The notes: a model not told the origin generated them from the sequence alone. A DNA stretch of 64,000 bases from CAZCDS01 sp964497585 (GCA_964497585.1 CAZCDS010000001.1:310001-374000), one strand, 5' to 3'. Shown: positions 1 through 9,134, counted from the stretch's first letter. Numbers and translations are program-made.

Positions 1-195
1 CGATTATAGCGCGCCGGGCCGAACTCCGGGTTTTCCGCCAACGCGTTCGAGTAGTATTCTACGGCCTTTTCGTAAGCCTTGATCCTGAACGCCTCATCTC
101 CTTTGGTGGTCCATTCTTTCGCGGTCTGGGCCCAGGCGCCGGCACCGGCCACAAGGAGGGCCAAACCAATCACCAGGCCTTTCAAGACTCTCATC
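1..195 (-). CDS. TPR-repeat secreted protein (3' end outside window)
   Basis: Only the N-terminal 65 or so residues are in the window; the gene runs off the left edge. The start ATG (reverse complement of 193-195) is preceded by AGGAAGG at good spacing. Residues 1-22 form a signal peptide: Arg/Lys start, hydrophobic core rich in Leu/Val/Ala, and an AWA-type cleavage site before QTAKEW. The mature part begins a tetratricopeptide-like helix pair (GDEAF, then KAVEYYSNALAENPEFGPARYN), the classic TPR pattern. It is probably a periplasmic or outer-membrane TPR scaffold protein. The partner or pathway cannot be named from this fragment. Confidence 0.7.
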
Positions 196-639
196 AGTCC
201 TTCCTCTCAGGAGTGCTCGGTCCGGGGTGGGTTCTCGGTGCAGGGCTGCGGCCGTGGCTACCGGGCAGGCCTTTCCCACGGATCTCAGTGGTTATTGGTC
301 TACGCATACCCATGTCGAGCGCCGTCGCTCCGTGGGATCAGGCGTCAACCATTGTTTCAATGTACCGGTGGCCGGCTCCACTGTCAATCGGGATCTTGGC
401 AAGCCGGGTCTGGGATCCGGTTCATGCATTGTTTTGGGCTTTCCCCATTCCCGGAGAACTCCCCCGTGTGTCACAGAAGTCACGGTGCAGGATCAGGGCT
501 GAGCCTGGGAACCGGAGAAAGCACACTCCTTTGGACATGACCGCAAGGCCAGCGGGATGTCCCGAGCATAAGTGACTGTTTCAGTCGGATTTTCATGGTT
601 CGCTTTGCTCTTCAGCGGATGGGAGGCCGAGCGCCGGCA
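196..639. other. Intergenic stretch without a recognisable gene
   Basis: This spacer lies between two divergently transcribed genes. Short open frames exist on both strands but show no family pattern, no good ribosome-binding site and no plausible codon pattern. Apart from the promoter at its right end I see nothing in it. Confidence 0.5.
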
Positions 640-669
640 TTGACCGTCGAATTATGGCCAAGGTATACT
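640..669 (+). promoter_or_regulatory. Sigma-70-type promoter for the DUF3786 gene
   Basis: TTGACC at 640-645 and TATACT at 664-669 are separated by 18 bases. This is close to the RpoD consensus and about 90 bases upstream of the ATG at 766. Confidence 0.55.
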
Positions 670-765
670 AATCTCCCGCGGCCAGCCTTTCATGTGAGCC
701 GGGAGATCACTGATCGGGCTGCCGGGGTTTAACGATAACGGATCATAACCGAGTGGGAAGAAGCA

Positions 766-1578
766 ATGTCTCAGTTCAATAATGCAATGGATCTTTTCAA
801 GCAACTCCAAAGGACAAATTGCGGAGAGTGTGGCGTTCCGACATGCCTCGCGTTTGCCGCTGCGGTATTTAGGGGAGAAAAACGGATCGATGAGTGTCCC
901 CATGTGGAGAACAACCTTGTCGAGAAGTTCAATGGGGAACGGCCCTATCGGACGACAATGGAACGCGAATTCGACCAGGGACTTGAACCGCTGAGGAGAA
1001 GACTCAGGGAAGTGGACTTTTCTGCCTCGACTGACAGGTTGAAGGCTGGCCTTTCCGGAGACAAGCTCGCGATCAACTGTCTCGGTAAGGACTTCACCGT
1101 TGACTCGGAGGGGACCATTACCTCTGCCTGCCACATACATTACTGGATAACCATACCATTGATCAACTACGTCCTTCATTGCGCGGGAAAGCCCCTTTCA
1201 GGAAACTGGGTTCCCTTCAGGGAACTGAAAGGCGGCGCGGAACGGAGTCCGCTTTTCGGTCAAAGATGTGAGAAACCCCTCAAGCAGGTAGCTGATAACC
1301 ATACGGATCTGTTTGCGGATATGATCCACATTTTCAACGCAAAACCCGCGCCCAAGGCCTTTGACTCGGACATCGCGGTTGTGTTGCATCCGTTGCCCAG
1401 GATTCCGCTACTGATCTGCTACTGGAGGCCGGACGACGGTATGGAATCGCAGCTGAACATATTCTACGACGATTCGGCGGCAGACAATCTACCCGTTCAA
1501 GCCCTCTACACGCTGAGTGCCGGACTCGTGATAATGTTTGACAAGATCGCTTTCACACACACTGAACGATTGTTGTGA
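766..1578 (+). CDS. DUF3786 domain protein with N-terminal 4Fe-4S motif
   Basis: The protein has 270 residues. The N-terminus carries four cysteines spaced as in the 4Fe-4S domain of the corrinoid protein/acetyl-CoA synthase gamma subunit: C19, C22, C27 and C44 in NCGECGVPTC...ECP. The rest matches what I recall of the DUF3786 family, common in strict anaerobes such as Desulfobacterota and methanogens: a central region with CLGKDFTVDSEG, and a C-terminal part with YWRPDDGMESQLNIFYDDSA. The function of DUF3786 is unknown; the cluster suggests electron transfer or corrinoid-protein maintenance, which is inference. It has its own promoter and no operon partner. Confidence 0.8.
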   Translation: MSQFNNAMDLFKQLQRTNCGECGVPTCLAFAAAVFRGEKRIDECPHVENNLVEKFNGERPYRTTMEREFDQGLEPLRRRLREVDFSASTDRLKAGLSGDKLAINCLGKDFTVDSEGTITSACHIHYWITIPLINYVLHCAGKPLSGNWVPFRELKGGAERSPLFGQRCEKPLKQVADNHTDLFADMIHIFNAKPAPKAFDSDIAVVLHPLPRIPLLICYWRPDDGMESQLNIFYDDSAADNLPVQALYTLSAGLVIMFDKIAFTHTERLL

Positions 1579-1734
1579 CAACGACGTTTGTCTCGTGGTA
1601 GTGTCGGCAATGGTAAGAGTTCGCCGGATAGATCGCGAAAAAGAGCGCCGATGATGAAGCTGCCCTGGGTCACTGCATCCAATTTGCCCGGTTCCTCGGA
1701 AGACTTCAGGCCGGTCGAAACTTAGGAACTTCCC

Positions 1735-3846
1735 ATGAGTACCTCTGGCGCCGACACCGAGGATGAGAGCTTTTCAGCCGTCCCTCCAACTCATGGTCAA
1801 CCAGGCGCGGCCGGGCGCGCATGGAGAGGCCTGACCCTGCCGGCTGTCCTCCTGTTGAGCCTGTTGCTGCGCCTGTGGCATCTTGCCCAGAACGGCTGGG
1901 GTAATGAGTACTACACAGCCGGAGTGCTCAGCATGACGACCGGCTGGCGCAACTTTCTTTACAATTCCTTCGACCCTGCCGGCTTCGTCTCCGTGGATAA
2001 GCCTCCCCTCGCTCTGTGGATTCAGGTCGCCAGCGTCAAGCTGTTCGGCTTTCACGGCCTCAGCGTTCTCATACCTCAGGTCCTTGAAGGCGTGGCTGCG
2101 GTGTGGGTTCTCTACCACCTTGTTCAGCGCCGTTTTGGCGCATTTGCCGGTCTGTTGGCAGCCCTTTTCCTTGCCATCATGCCGGTGAGCGTGGCGATCG
2201 ACCGTTCGAGTAATACGGATAGCTGCCTCGTGCTGGTCCTCCTTCTGGCTGCATGGGCGCTGACGCGAGCGGCCGAAGAGGGTAGACGGAGCCTGCTCTT
2301 GGTGTCCATGGCCCTAATCGGTCTCGGCTTCAACGTCAAAATGCTAGCCGCGTTCGTGGTGCTGCCGACCTTCGTGCTGGTTTACCTTCTAGGAGCACCG
2401 GTGGCCTTTAGACGCCGCTTCGTGGATCTGGCACTCAGCTTCATCGTGTTGGTGACGGTATCCCTGGCGTGGGTGGCCGTTTATGACATCACCCCCCAGG
2501 AGCGCCGGCCGTTCGCGGGTACCACCAAGAATAATTCGATGCTGGAACTCGCAATTGGTCCGTACGCAGTCGGGCGGTTTGTGCCGGTCCTTAAACGGTC
2601 CGCAACCTCCCAGAGCCATAGGGGGCCTGGGGAGGTTGTGGCTGTCGGAACTCTATTGGCTAACAACCCGGGAAATTCGTTAAGGGCCAGGATTCTCAGA
2701 TCGGTATCGCGACTCTTCATTCGCACCCCGGCGGGGCCATTACGCCTCACCGGCGGCCTCCTGGCAGCACAGATTGCGTGGCTGGCCCCCTTGGCAGCGT
2801 TGGGACTGGTGCTCGGCGTGTTCCGGGAGCGATTCCGTAGACCGCTGTGCCCGGAACATCTGGCGCTCCTGCTCTGGTCCGGATGGGCCGTCACATATGC
2901 CGTTGTGTACAGCTTTGCCGGCGGCATCATGCATTTCTATTACCTCGCGACCATGGCTCCTCCCCTGGCAGCCTTGGCAGCCATAGGCGTGGTCAGCCTG
3001 TGGGCGCGTTACCTTCAGAGGGATTGGGGCTCCGTCCTGCTTCCCGCAGCCCTCCTGCTGACCGCCGTTTGGGAGTTGCATATCCAGACGAGTGCGCTCG
3101 GGTGGAAGCTCGGCGGAACGGCAGGTCCCATCGCCGCAATCACTGCCTTGGGAACACGTTCCGGGGACTGGCAGCTATGGCTTCACGCGGCGTTCCTCGC
3201 GGGAACGCTCGTTGCTGCAGGCGGTTTGCTCGTCCTGTTCCTTCATCGCGCCTGGAGCAGGTTTGGCCGCGCCATCGCGGCCACTGCCCTTGGAACGGGA
3301 ATTGTGGCGCTCCTCTTGATCCCCATGGCGTGGGTTTTGAGCAGCGTGCTCGTACCGGGTCATGGTGTGCTTCCCTCTGCAGATCTGGCACGGTTGGTTT
3401 CCGATGACTACCTCGCTTTTCTGCGTCTCGGGAGACGGTCCGCACAGTCCGTGGGCGCCTCGAAACTGGTGAACTTCCTGAAAGCCAACCATCGAGCCGA
3501 AAGCTACCTGCTGGTTACGTCGAACACGCGTCTCGCAGCACCGATAATCATCAGCACGGGCGAGGCTGTTATGGCCAGGGGCGGATTTCATGGACTGGAT
3601 CAAATTCTGAGTCCCGAGAAGCTTGAGCGAATGGTCCAAACCAACCAGCTCCGCTTCGTGATGCTGGGGGACCTGTCCTTAATCAGCCGTTTGTTGGGTG
3701 CGGAGGAGGTGGGAAAGCCCATCGCGGAGTGGGTCCGGGCGAACGGCAAGCTTGTCGATTCCACCCTGTGGCGCTCGTCCCGTTTGGAAAGGCGTATGAG
3801 CCTCTATGACCTCAAACCTGCCATAACCCTCGTTCCGGCTCCGTAG
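1735..3846 (+). CDS. Membrane glycosyltransferase, GT39/ArnT-like
   Basis: The 703-residue polytopic membrane protein has roughly a dozen hydrophobic segments after a hydrophilic N-terminus of about 30 residues. After the first membrane helix comes GNEYYTAGVLSM, then DPAGFVSVDKPPLALW. Both fit the first external loop of the PMT/ArnT superfamily, in which acidic residues bind a lipid-phosphate sugar donor. The C-terminal 150 residues form a soluble periplasmic-like domain. Such enzymes move a sugar from a polyprenyl-phosphate carrier to protein or lipid on the outer face of the inner membrane; the substrate cannot be told. It stands alone and converges on the antiporter gene. Confidence 0.75.
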   Translation: MSTSGADTEDESFSAVPPTHGQPGAAGRAWRGLTLPAVLLLSLLLRLWHLAQNGWGNEYYTAGVLSMTTGWRNFLYNSFDPAGFVSVDKPPLALWIQVASVKLFGFHGLSVLIPQVLEGVAAVWVLYHLVQRRFGAFAGLLAALFLAIMPVSVAIDRSSNTDSCLVLVLLLAAWALTRAAEEGRRSLLLVSMALIGLGFNVKMLAAFVVLPTFVLVYLLGAPVAFRRRFVDLALSFIVLVTVSLAWVAVYDITPQERRPFAGTTKNNSMLELAIGPYAVGRFVPVLKRSATSQSHRGPGEVVAVGTLLANNPGNSLRARILRSVSRLFIRTPAGPLRLTGGLLAAQIAWLAPLAALGLVLGVFRERFRRPLCPEHLALLLWSGWAVTYAVVYSFAGGIMHFYYLATMAPPLAALAAIGVVSLWARYLQRDWGSVLLPAALLLTAVWELHIQTSALGWKLGGTAGPIAAITALGTRSGDWQLWLHAAFLAGTLVAAGGLLVLFLHRAWSRFGRAIAATALGTGIVALLLIPMAWVLSSVLVPGHGVLPSADLARLVSDDYLAFLRLGRRSAQSVGASKLVNFLKANHRAESYLLVTSNTRLAAPIIISTGEAVMARGGFHGLDQILSPEKLERMVQTNQLRFVMLGDLSLISRLLGAEEVGKPIAEWVRANGKLVDSTLWRSSRLERRMSLYDLKPAITLVPAP

Positions 3847-3906
3847 GAACGACTTAACCCACGGGCCGGTCACGGGGAATGGCCACCTGAATAGCGGCAA
3901 AGGAAC

Positions 3907-5184
3907 TCAATCGGACTTGTCACTGACCTCTACCATGAGCTCCAACTCATCCTGAGAGAACATTCGGCTGACGGTGAGTCCCTGGACGACTACGGAAAAG
4001 GCCACCACGGCGTAGGTCATGGCCAGGATCAGATCCCGTACGTCCCCGGCAGGGAGTGAGAGGGCCATGGCCAGCGACAGAGCGCCTCGCAGGCCGCCCC
4101 AGGTGAGGAGCGTAATCAGATGTCGTGCTGGAGCGTCCAGTCTTTCGTGGATGCGGAATACTCCGATCGAGGCGGAAACACTCACCCAGCGTCCGAACAG
4201 GACCATCAGAATCGCCAGCAAGCCGCCTGCCGCGTGAGCCCAGGAGAATTCGCCCAGCAGGACGAGAAATCCGATCATGAGGAAGAGCACGACGTTGAGC
4301 ATCTCGTCCATGAGGCGCCAGAAGGTGTCCAGGTCCGTCCAGCCGCTTTCGTCCAGTGCTCTCCTACGGCTGTAGTTGCCGACGATCAAGCCCACTACCA
4401 CCGTGGCGATGGGGCCGGAGACGTGAAGTTCTTTCGCCAGCGCGTACCCTCCCGCCACGACCGATAGGGTGATGAGCACTTCCGATGAATGCTCCTGGAC
4501 GCCTTTCAACATGAAAAGAGCGATCGCGCCCATGAGCAATCCGAACAAAGCGCCGCCCAGCACTTCCTGCCCCAGAAGGAATGACACCTCACGGAACGCA
4601 GGCTCATGTCCCCCGAATGCAATTCCCCCGATTACCGTGAACAAAACCACGGCCACCCCGTCGTTGAAGAGCGACTCTCCATTGATCAGGGTCTCCAGCC
4701 GCTTGGGGAGCCCCGCGCTTTTGAGAATTGCCAGTGTTGCGATCGGATCCGTAGGAGCTATGATTGCGCCGAAGAGCAAAGCATGGATGAACTTCACGTG
4801 CCAGCCCGCGAGTCCGAGAACCAGCCACAGCACCGTCCCCGTAACAAAGGTGGAAATCATCGTGCCGAGAATGGTCAGAGCCAAAATGAGCCATTTTTCC
4901 CGCTCCAACGTCCTGATGGGAATGTGGAGCGCGCCGGCAAAGAGCAGGAAACAGAGCAGCCCATCGAGCAAGGTCGAACTAAAATCGAACTCGGTCAAAA
5001 GAGCGACGATTTCTTTGTGCCACGACACGCCGCCGAGTGCTTCCACGATCAGTCCGGCGACGGAAACCACCAGGGCAAGTAGCATTACGCCTATGGTCGA
5101 CTGTAATTTGAGCAGGCGTTCGTTGAGGTAAGAAAATACGGCAGCCAACCCGAGCAAGGACACGATGATCTCGAACCATGCCAT
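3907..5184 (-). CDS. Na+/H+ antiporter, CPA1 (NhaP) type
   Basis: This is a cation:proton antiporter of the inner membrane that exchanges Na+ (or K+) for H+. The open frame extends upstream, but I chose the ATG at 5184 because AGAGGG precedes it and it begins MAWFEIIVSLLG, directly at the first membrane helix. That gives 425 residues and about twelve membrane segments, normal for the family. Diagnostic motifs are APTDPIATLAILKSAG and INGESLFNDGVAVVLF, matching the transport-core TDP and ESLxND motifs of CPA1 exchangers. The C-terminus is short, so no cytoplasmic RCK or CBS regulatory domain is present. Confidence 0.85.
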   Translation of the reverse strand: MAWFEIIVSLLGLAAVFSYLNERLLKLQSTIGVMLLALVVSVAGLIVEALGGVSWHKEIVALLTEFDFSSTLLDGLLCFLLFAGALHIPIRTLEREKWLILALTILGTMISTFVTGTVLWLVLGLAGWHVKFIHALLFGAIIAPTDPIATLAILKSAGLPKRLETLINGESLFNDGVAVVLFTVIGGIAFGGHEPAFREVSFLLGQEVLGGALFGLLMGAIALFMLKGVQEHSSEVLITLSVVAGGYALAKELHVSGPIATVVVGLIVGNYSRRRALDESGWTDLDTFWRLMDEMLNVVLFLMIGFLVLLGEFSWAHAAGGLLAILMVLFGRWVSVSASIGVFRIHERLDAPARHLITLLTWGGLRGALSLAMALSLPAGDVRDLILAMTYAVVAFSVVVQGLTVSRMFSQDELELMVEVSDKSD

Positions 5185-5501
5185 GTGCACCCTCTTTGAG
5201 AAGCGGTTCAGCGCTCGTCCGAGAGTATAGTACCCACCAGGAGCGCGCAACCGGAGAACAGCTCCGACAGCCGGAGAAGATAAGAAATCTCCGCCAATGG
5301 AAGGACAAGCGGATCCTTTCCTGAGCAGGCCCCGCATTGCCGCTTCCGTCGCTTCCAAGTTCCAGCTTCCTGAAAACCGGCCTGCCGAGAATCTGAACAA
5401 AGGTCCTGGAAAGTGCGTCGACAGAGCATGTCTATGCTTGCTTCCGCAAGCAGAGGGATTAATGTAAATGGAACGAGACCTTGACACGAGAGAGGAAGAC
5501 G
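5185..5501. other. Divergent intergenic region, antiporter / msrA
   Basis: The stretch of about 320 bases must hold promoters for the two divergent genes. I found no near-consensus -35/-10 pair and no hidden gene. Confidence 0.4.
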
Positions 5502-6191
5502 ATGCCCAGTGGAGAAGCAAGCGCACGAACAGCTGTGGTAATACCGAGCATTGACACGGCCGCGCCTGGGAGAATCGAGACCGCAACCTTTGCCCTTGGA
5601 TGATTCTGGGGACCCGATGCCCGGTTCGGGATCATCAGAGGCGTCATTCGGACGCGTGTCGGATATGCCGGCGGAACCAAAGAGAACCCCACGTACTACG
5701 ATCTTGGAGACCACACGGAGACACTTCAGATCGATTACGATCCGAACGTCATTTCGTACGGACACCTCTTGGAGATCTTCTGGCAGAGCCACAATCCCGT
5801 GCTGAACTCCTGGTCGCGACAATACATGACCGCGATCTTCTTCGGGGATGAGGAGCAGAGAAAGCGCGCCATGGAATCACTTGAGCGAGTGGCTTCCGCG
5901 ATCCGCCGCAGGATTTATACGCAGGTTCTGCCCCTTGAGCGATTTAACCGTGCCGAGGACTATCACCAGAAGTATCGTCTTCAGCAGGACCGGGAACTCA
6001 CGAGGGAGTACCGGTCGATCTATCCGGAATTTGCAGACTTCGTCGATTCCACGGCGGTGGCTCGTGTGAACGGTTATCTCTCCGGATACGGGAACCCGAG
6101 GATGCTGCGAGAGGAGTCGGAGAGTCTCGGGCTTTCAGCTTTGGCCGAGAGAAAGCTCGTGAAGCACGTCGAGATAATCGGCAAACGGTGA
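5502..6191 (+). CDS. msrA: Selenocysteine-containing peptide-methionine (S)-S-oxide reductase MsrA
   Basis: MsrA reduces methionine-S-sulfoxide in proteins. Read from the ATG at 5502 (AGAGGAAG just upstream), the frame gives ATFALG, then TGA at 5601-5603, then FWGPDARFG, then GVIRTRVGYAGGT, and continues to 6191 as 229 residues. Ordinary MsrA has GCFWG here, so the UGA (codon 34) sits exactly at the catalytic cysteine. All later MsrA motifs are intact: NPTYYDLGDHTETLQIDYDP, LLEIFWQSHNP, QYMTAIFF. There is no cysteine anywhere in the protein, fitting one-selenol MsrA enzymes that lack resolving cysteines. A SECIS-like hairpin follows the UGA. Next downstream, in the same direction, is a peroxiredoxin. 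The alternative is a nonsense mutation or sequencing error, which would not explain the hairpin or the exact position. Confidence 0.88.
5604..5640 (+). promoter_or_regulatory. Candidate bacterial SECIS element in msrA
   Basis: Directly after the UGA the RNA can fold as follows. UUCUG (5604-5608) pairs with CAGAG (5636-5640). Above it, GAU plus CCCG (5616-5623, one bulged G) pairs with CGGG plus AUC (5627-5633), closing a three-base loop GUU (5624-5626). The loop starts with G and lies 20 bases after the UGA. Both agree with the published bacterial SECIS model: a small apical loop with a G in the first two positions, about 16-37 bases from the UGA. It would be the SelB binding site. Confidence 0.7.
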
Positions 6192-6266
6192 AAATACAAT
6201 TTGCAGAGACGCAATTAAGCGTGAGTCTTCAGGTGGAGACATTCACGGTGAAGAGCGGGGCTGCCG

Positions 6267-6725
6267 ATGGCACATCTCAACGCAGGAGACAAAGCCCCCG
6301 ATTTTGCACTCAGCAATCAGTCGGGAAAAGAGATCAAGCTGTCCGATTTCAGAGGGAGGAAGGTGCTCGTTTACTTCTACCCGAAGGCTGATACTTCAGG
6401 GTGCACCAAGCAGGCCTGCAGCATACGCGATGCGAATCCGGACCTTTCGGCCCTGGGGATCGCGGCGTTGGGAATCAGTCCGGACAAGCCGACAAAGCAG
6501 AAGCAATTCGACGACAAGTACGCGCTCGGCTTCCCTTTGCTTTCGGACCCGGATCACCAGGTGGCGAAGGCGTACGGTGCGTGGGGCGAGAAGAAGATGT
6601 ACGGAAAGACCTACGAAGGGATCATTCGATCGTCATTCCTTATTGACGAAGAGGGCAACGTCATCCAGGCATGGTACAAGATTAAACCTCTCGATACCGT
6701 GCCCAAGGCTCGAGAAGCACTATAG
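6267..6725 (+). CDS. bcp: Thiol peroxidase of the Bcp/PrxQ family
   Basis: This is a thioredoxin-dependent peroxidase that reduces hydrogen peroxide and organic hydroperoxides in the cytoplasm. It has 152 residues, normal for the family. The active site reads TSGCTKQAC: Thr43, peroxidatic Cys46 and resolving Cys51, the atypical 2-Cys pattern of PrxQ. The start ATG at 6267 opens with the usual LNAGDKAPDFALSNQSG. It follows msrA by 75 bases in the same direction, so both may belong to one oxidative-stress unit. Its stop overlaps the stop of the opposing DedA-like gene by six bases. Confidence 0.93.
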   Translation: MAHLNAGDKAPDFALSNQSGKEIKLSDFRGRKVLVYFYPKADTSGCTKQACSIRDANPDLSALGIAALGISPDKPTKQKQFDDKYALGFPLLSDPDHQVAKAYGAWGEKKMYGKTYEGIIRSSFLIDEEGNVIQAWYKIKPLDTVPKAREAL

Positions 6726-7337
6726 GAAGTACTTGATCAGAATGACCCCCCCCACGAGGAGCACAACGAAGACGATGGCCAGGATGTTGAAGTACTTGTC
6801 GATGAAGCTCTTGATAGTGGGCCCGAAGAGATAGATCAACCCGGCGACGAGGAAAAATCGAGCGGATCTGCTCACCGCTGAGGCGAGCACAAAGACAGGG
6901 AAATCGATCTTGAACGCGCCGCCGGCAATGGTGAAGACCTTGTACGGAATGGGCGTAAAGCCCGCGATTCCGACGGCCCATGCAGCGTATTCCTTGTAAA
7001 GCCCTCCCACGTACTCCCACTGATGCGAGAATCCGTACAAATCTATGATGCGGTTTCCCAGCACTTCCATGAACTGATACCCGATCAGGTAGCCGATCAT
7101 GCCGCCAAGCACCGAGCCGAGTGAAGATATGAGTGCATAATAGAACGCCCTGCTGGGAATCGAAATAGCCAGTGCGATCAAAAGAACGTCGGGCGGAACC
7201 GGAAAGAAGGAAGATTCCGCAAAAGCCAGGATGAACAGCGCGGGTACTGCATACCGTGTTTCAGCCCAACTGAGGACCCAATCATAGAGCTTTCGAAGCC
7301 AACCCAATTCCGTCCCCCGTCTCAAGGTTCTTCGCAA
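6720..7337 (-). CDS. DedA/YqaA-family membrane protein
   Basis: This is an inner-membrane protein of the DedA (SNARE-associated, VTT) superfamily, whose studied members take part in lipid-carrier flipping and membrane homeostasis. It has up to 205 residues with about five hydrophobic segments. Recognisable parts are FAESSFFPVPPDVLLIALA and FTPIPYKVFTIAGGAF, the two conserved half-site motifs with the Pro and Glu residues of YqaA-like proteins. The N-terminus is uncertain: a TTG about 11 codons later, just before GWLRKLYDW and after a GGGGGA stretch, would give a more typical length. It converges on bcp with overlapping stops. Confidence 0.85.
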   Translation of the reverse strand: MRRTLRRGTELGWLRKLYDWVLSWAETRYAVPALFILAFAESSFFPVPPDVLLIALAISIPSRAFYYALISSLGSVLGGMIGYLIGYQFMEVLGNRIIDLYGFSHQWEYVGGLYKEYAAWAVGIAGFTPIPYKVFTIAGGAFKIDFPVFVLASAVSRSARFFLVAGLIYLFGPTIKSFIDKYFNILAIVFVVLLVGGVILIKYFL

Positions 7338-8191
7338 CTCTTGCTATCAGCTCTGCGGTCCGGCACCGGACACCGCGAGTCCTGCCTTATAACCTTTTCC
7401 GGAGGTCCTGTCCACAGGGAATGTGGGAAGGTAGCGATGAAGATTGAAGGCACGGACGAAGGGAGGGATGGCTCACCGAAATGCTGGAAAAGAAGGCAGA
7501 TGCTCACGAGGGCGTATTGGTCCTTTGGGATTTGTAGTTGATCCGTCAAGATGGGTCTTAGATGTGTTGGGGGATAGAGCGGTGCACGGAGACAGCCGTC
7601 GTCAGGAGGTGTTCGGGCAAAATCTGATTTGAGAAAGCACTGGGCTGACAAAGCCCCTTTGTCCCGTTTGAGAAGCTGCCCTTTGCGCCGGTCCTCCACG
7701 ATCCAGAAGGCGAGGTTTTTTCCTGACACCAACTCCTTGAGGCCGTTCCTGCCCACAAGGCTTCCCCAACAAAGCAACTGAGCCTGCATGTTGGCCTATT
7801 ACGTGGAGTGATACATGCGCAAAGCGCTTGCTCCCCTGCTCTTTGACGATGATCATGGAGCCGCGGTCCGGGCACGACGGGAATCCGTTGTGGAGCCACC
7901 AAGCGTCAAGAGCGGCTTTGCCCAAAGCCTCCAGACAGGAAACCTGGCTAGGAATCCCCGTTCACAGCTTCCAAGCCTTGCTTTCCCATCTTGACACGCT
8001 GACAAAAAATACGATCCGACTGGAACCCTCTGAGGCTGCATTTTCACAGTTCACTGAACCGACTCCAGGGCAGCGAAAAGCCTTTCATCTCTTCGGCACG
8101 TCGCATCGAATGGCGTCACTAAATTATACCGCCGATGGCAATTTCACCAAGCTTCCAACATCTTGCCAAATTCGTCCACGGAAACTGGGGC
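7338..8191. other. Long intergenic region with no convincing gene
   Basis: There are about 850 bases between the DedA-like gene and the first beta-barrel gene. Three overlapping minus-strand open frames (about 107-155 codons) occur near 7320-7925, but none shows a domain, a signal peptide or a good ribosome-binding site, and no frame stays gene-like throughout. A decayed gene is possible, but I cannot identify it. Confidence 0.4.
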
Positions 8192-9022
8192 TTAGAAACG
8201 AATTCCTCCCAATAGAGAGAAAGTCAGTCCACTCGGGCTGTAATAGACTTCGGTGACGCCCTTGTGGTGTAACATGATGAAGTACCAATCGTATTCCATG
8301 TTCCCCCGCAGAAAGAACCTGTTGGTACCCACTTCCAGGTCTGCTCCAGCACACATCCCCAGGTTGATGTGGGTGTCCTCCACCTTGTTCTCGACGTCCT
8401 GGATGATCGTCCCCGGGGCGAGGAGAACAACGTTCCTCCCATCCGCGTACGCCACGGATCGGGTGACTATCCGGTAGGGATTCGCAGCAAAGAGCCCACC
8501 AAAACTCACTCCAACGCACCCCGCATCGAACATGGGAAACCAGCTCCGTCCGGCAACCTTGAACTCAATCGTCGTGATGTCCATCCGCTGGGTGAGCATT
8601 TCCGTGAAGATGTCTCCGCTGTTCATTTCCCCTCCCGTCGCCGCGAGGTCGGTTACCGTAAAGTTAAACCCAGAGACGCCCAGGAGCAGACCGAAGAAGT
8701 TCCCGTATTGATGCCCATACTCTGCGGCCGGCGTCAACAGCTTCTCGGTAAACTCTATAGTTGCTTCGTCAAAGACTTGGCCCGTCAGGCCTTGACCCGC
8801 TACGGTATGGGGTTTTCGCTCGAATCGAATCTTCTCGATGTTTCTCCATTTCACGCCCGCGTCCACATAAGCCATGGACCTGCCTATGGGAGGGGGGACG
8901 GGGCTTGGCAGGACGGGCGGGCGCATCGAGAACCGCTGAGCCGACACGAGCGCGGGAAGCAAGATTGCTGCCAGCGTGGTGACAAGGAAGACTCGCAGGA
9001 ATATATGTCTATTGAGTTTCAT
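8192..9022 (-). CDS. Outer-membrane beta-barrel protein, paralog 1 (unknown function)
   Basis: The protein has 276 residues from the ATG that aligns with its neighbour's MKLN start; an upstream GTG adds only one codon. Residues 1-29 are a signal peptide ending in LVSAQ. The mature protein opens with a proline-rich stretch (RPPVLPSPVPPPIG) and then shows alternating hydrophobic/polar strands. It ends in SLLGGIRF, the C-terminal aromatic signature recognised by the BAM complex. It is homologous along its whole length to the gene at 9612-10439: KWRNI near the start, a GLLLGVSGFNFT block, RIVTRS, the GTIIQD block and NRFF. No known family is recognised. A near-consensus promoter precedes it. Confidence 0.75.
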   Translation of the reverse strand: MKLNRHIFLRVFLVTTLAAILLPALVSAQRFSMRPPVLPSPVPPPIGRSMAYVDAGVKWRNIEKIRFERKPHTVAGQGLTGQVFDEATIEFTEKLLTPAAEYGHQYGNFFGLLLGVSGFNFTVTDLAATGGEMNSGDIFTEMLTQRMDITTIEFKVAGRSWFPMFDAGCVGVSFGGLFAANPYRIVTRSVAYADGRNVVLLAPGTIIQDVENKVEDTHINLGMCAGADLEVGTNRFFLRGNMEYDWYFIMLHHKGVTEVYYSPSGLTFSLLGGIRF

Positions 9023-9105
9023 CACAGATCCTTGATTTCTGTCAGAGTCCTTTTTTCGGAATGCTCCGGATCATCAAGACTCAGTTGGGCCATGTCACAT
9101 GAACA

Positions 9106-9134
9106 ATTATAGCATCATGGCGAAGATATATCAA
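9106..9134 (-). promoter_or_regulatory. Sigma-70 promoter for beta-barrel paralog 1
   Basis: On the minus strand TTGATA (9134-9129) and TATAAT (9111-9106) are separated by 17 bases, in AT-rich DNA about 85 bases upstream of the ATG. This is one of the best RpoD matches in the window. Confidence 0.7.

Noticed and set aside
5769..6191. Separate 140-residue protein beginning MEIFWQSHNP
   Set aside because: It is the C-terminal part of the UGA-containing MsrA; the true frame continues upstream through the TGA to the ATG at 5502.
6267..6725. Second selenoprotein (Sec peroxiredoxin) next to msrA
   Set aside because: The peroxidatic position is an ordinary Cys codon (TGC) in TSGCTKQAC, with no in-frame UGA.
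7322..7925. Overlapping minus-strand frames of 107-155 codons
   Set aside because: Several frames compete, none with domain evidence, signal peptide or ribosome-binding site; possible decayed gene but not identifiable.
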